From CAVURS01 sp963795385 (lineage in GTDB: Bacteria > Actinomycetota > Actinomycetes > Actinomycetales > CAVURS01): 64,000 bases of DNA. Positions within the stretch are counted from its first letter, which is position 1. Every line of letters starts with the position of its first letter. Both the position numbers and the translations under genes were made by a program. Location of the stretch: the NCBI GenBank assembly GCA_963795385.1, contig CAWCHK010000003.1:62001-126000 (forward strand), read 5' to 3'. Positions 62,714 through 64,000 of the stretch are shown here, piece by piece. The notes under the pieces are model-generated. The model saw nothing but the letters and a program-made list of their open reading frames with translations. It did not search any database and had not been told where the DNA came from.

Positions 62714-63313
62714 GTGAACCGTGCCCGAACGGTGCTCGAAGCACCAGACATCCAGCGGGCCTTGACCCGCATCGCGCACGAGCTGCTGGAGCACAACAAG
62801 GGCCCCGCAGACCTCGTCCTGCTCGGCATCCCGACCCGCGGCGTGGATCTCGCCCGTCGGCTGGCGGAGCGGATCACCAGCGTCGAGGGCACCGCGGTGC
62901 CGTACGGCTCGCTGGACGTCACGATGTACCGCGACGACCTGCGCCGGCACCCGGTGCGCACCCTCGAACGCACCCACATCCCGGAGTCAGGGGTCGACGG
63001 CAAGGTCGTCGTCCTGGTCGACGACGTGCTCTTCTCCGGGCGGACCGTGCGGGCCGCGCTGGACGCGCTCTCCGACGTCGGCCGGCCCAGCGCCGTCCGG
63101 CTCGCCGTGCTGGTCGACCGGGGCCACCGTGAGCTGCCGATCCGCGCTGACCACGTCGGCAAGAACATCCCGACGTCCCTGACCGAGCGGGTCAGTGTCC
63201 ACCTGGTCGAGTACGACGGGCTGGACGAGGTCGTCCTGTCTGACGGCGAGGTGGGGCCGGAGGCCGCCGCGGGCATCCCGGATGCCCGCGTCGGCGCGGA
63301 GGGGGTGGCCTGA
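62714..63313 (+). CDS. pyrR: Bifunctional PyrR regulator / uracil phosphoribosyltransferase
   Basis: PyrR (199 residues) regulates pyrimidine genes through mRNA and has weak UPRTase activity. The PRPP-binding loop is VVVLVDDVLFSGRTVRAALD; IPTRGVDLARRLAE and VTMYRDDLRR are typical. GTG 62714 is chosen because AAGGAGG lies eight bases before it and the protein starts near ARTVLEAPDIQRALTRIA, as homologues do; the frame is open further upstream through the leader hairpin. TGATG overlap with pyrB. Confidence 0.94.
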   Translation: MNRARTVLEAPDIQRALTRIAHELLEHNKGPADLVLLGIPTRGVDLARRLAERITSVEGTAVPYGSLDVTMYRDDLRRHPVRTLERTHIPESGVDGKVVVLVDDVLFSGRTVRAALDALSDVGRPSAVRLAVLVDRGHRELPIRADHVGKNIPTSLTERVSVHLVEYDGLDEVVLSDGEVGPEAAAGIPDARVGAEGVA

Positions 63314-64000
63314 TGCGGCACCTGCTCTCCGCGGCGGACCTGACCCGCGAGGAGGCCGTGCACGTCCTCGACACGGCCGAGGCGATGGCGGCGACCCAGC
63401 AGCGGGAGATCAAGAAGCTCCCGACCCTGCGCGGCCGCACGGTCGTCAATCTCTTCTTCGAGGACAGCACCCGGACCCGGATCTCGTTCGAGGCCGCCGC
63501 CAAGCGCCTGTCGGCCGACGTGATCAACTTCTCGGCCAAGGGCTCGAGTGTCTCCAAGGGCGAGAGCCTCAAGGACACGGCGCTCACCCTCGAGGCGATG
63601 GGGGCCGATGCGGTGGTGGTCCGGCACCACGCGAGCGGCGCGCCGCACCGGCTGGCCAACTCGGGCTGGATCAACGGCGCCGTGGTCAACGCCGGCGACG
63701 GCACCCACGAGCACCCGACCCAGGCGCTGCTGGACGCCTTCACCATGCGCCGCCGGCTCGGCGAGGGAGACGTCGCGGGCCAGGACCTCACCGGTCGTCG
63801 GGTCGTCATCGTCGGGGACGTCCTGCACAGCCGGGTGGCACGCAGCAACGTCCTGCTGCTGCAGACCCTGGGGGCCGAGGTGACCCTGGTCAGTCCGCCG
63901 ACCCTGCTGCCGGTCGGCACCGACGCCTGGCCGTGCGCGACGTCGTACGACTTGGACGCCGAGCTCCCGAAGGCCGACGCGGTGATGATGCTGCGGGTGC
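63313..64000 (+). CDS. pyrB: Aspartate carbamoyltransferase (partial)
   Basis: ATCase catalytic subunit, second step of pyrimidine synthesis; 229 residues of about 315 are present and the gene is cut by the window end. The carbamoyl phosphate motif NLFFEDSTRTRISFEAAAKR, the SVSKGESLKDT loop with catalytic Lys, the GDGTHEHPTQALLDAFTMRR segment, and the IVGDVLHSRVARSNV start of the aspartate domain are visible. ATG 63313 overlaps the pyrR stop. Confidence 0.96.
   Translation, partial: MRHLLSAADLTREEAVHVLDTAEAMAATQQREIKKLPTLRGRTVVNLFFEDSTRTRISFEAAAKRLSADVINFSAKGSSVSKGESLKDTALTLEAMGADAVVVRHHASGAPHRLANSGWINGAVVNAGDGTHEHPTQALLDAFTMRRRLGEGDVAGQDLTGRRVVIVGDVLHSRVARSNVLLLQTLGAEVTLVSPPTLLPVGTDAWPCATSYDLDAELPKADAVMMLRV

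Overview
The window looks like a chromosomal stretch of a very GC-rich actinobacterium (Actinomycetota). The support is strong third-position G/C in every gene, GTG/ATG starts with ATGA and GTGA overlaps, a BldD regulator beside nusB-efp, and the actinobacterial orders nudix-xerD-parA-scpAB-rluB-cmk-der, pgsA-DUF881-sbp-DUF881-gcvH-garA-ftsR-DUF151-merR-gcvP, and efp-nusB-bldD-pyrR-pyrB. A type IV pilus locus between aroE and aroC argues against mycobacteria and suggests a free-living lineage (Frankia/Geodermatophilus/Motilibacter-like relatives are possible). I cannot name the genus.

Layout. 0-12 kb: Nudix hydrolase, alanine dehydrogenase, XerD, a ParA-ScpA-ScpB chromosome-organisation block, RluB, chorismate mutase plus prephenate dehydrogenase, cytidylate kinase, an acyltransferase and the GTPase Der, closed by tRNA-Pro(GGG). 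12.3-13.4 kb is gene-poor, with one possible leaderless small gene. 13.4-24.2 kb: a secreted phosphoesterase-like lipoprotein, then a phosphatidyltransferase, DUF881/Sbp membrane proteins, GcvH, GarA, two MerR regulators, a DUF151 protein and GcvP behind a glycine riboswitch. 24.2-32.2 kb: SbcCD on the minus strand, a glutamate-cysteine ligase-family enzyme, acetyltransferases and an unusual two-domain protein. 32.3-40 kb: histidine phosphatase, RarA, small membrane proteins, AlaS, RuvX and a Tat-exported FAD oxidase. 40-55.6 kb: MltG, AroE and a full type IV pilus locus (PilB, PilT, PilC, two pilins, three minor prepilins, PilD, PilM, PilN, PilO, a PilP-like protein). 55.7-64 kb: aroC-aroK-aroB, an AbiEi/DUF559 protein, aroQ, efp, nusB, divergent bldD, then pyrR-pyrB with a PyrR-binding leader. 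pyrB runs off the end.

Functional themes. Aromatic biosynthesis (aroE, aroC, aroK, aroB, aroQ, chorismate mutase, tyrA), glycine cleavage, chromosome organisation and repair, and pyrimidine control lie together. Visible control elements are a glycine riboswitch, a PyrR RNA hairpin overlapping the ribosome binding site, a BldD box inside the bldD promoter, a perfect palindrome ahead of a merR gene, a hairpin that hides the aroC ribosome binding site, and several leaderless promoters (TAnnnT 6-7 bases before GTG).

The most striking irregularity is that reading frames from about 40.4 to 55.3 kb are broken again and again by single-base, mostly inserted, indels. They affect housekeeping and pilus genes alike, while flanking genes are nearly clean. 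I read this as a poorly polished stretch of assembly rather than biology, and I annotate these genes by their full extents. The most biologically interesting novelty candidates are a duplicated 42-base palindromic element inserted in frame in scpB, a pair of 64-base elements flanking the AbiEi/DUF559 gene, a kinase-like domain with a dead P-loop fused to a lipocalin-like domain, and a minor pilin with a CnaB-like domain.
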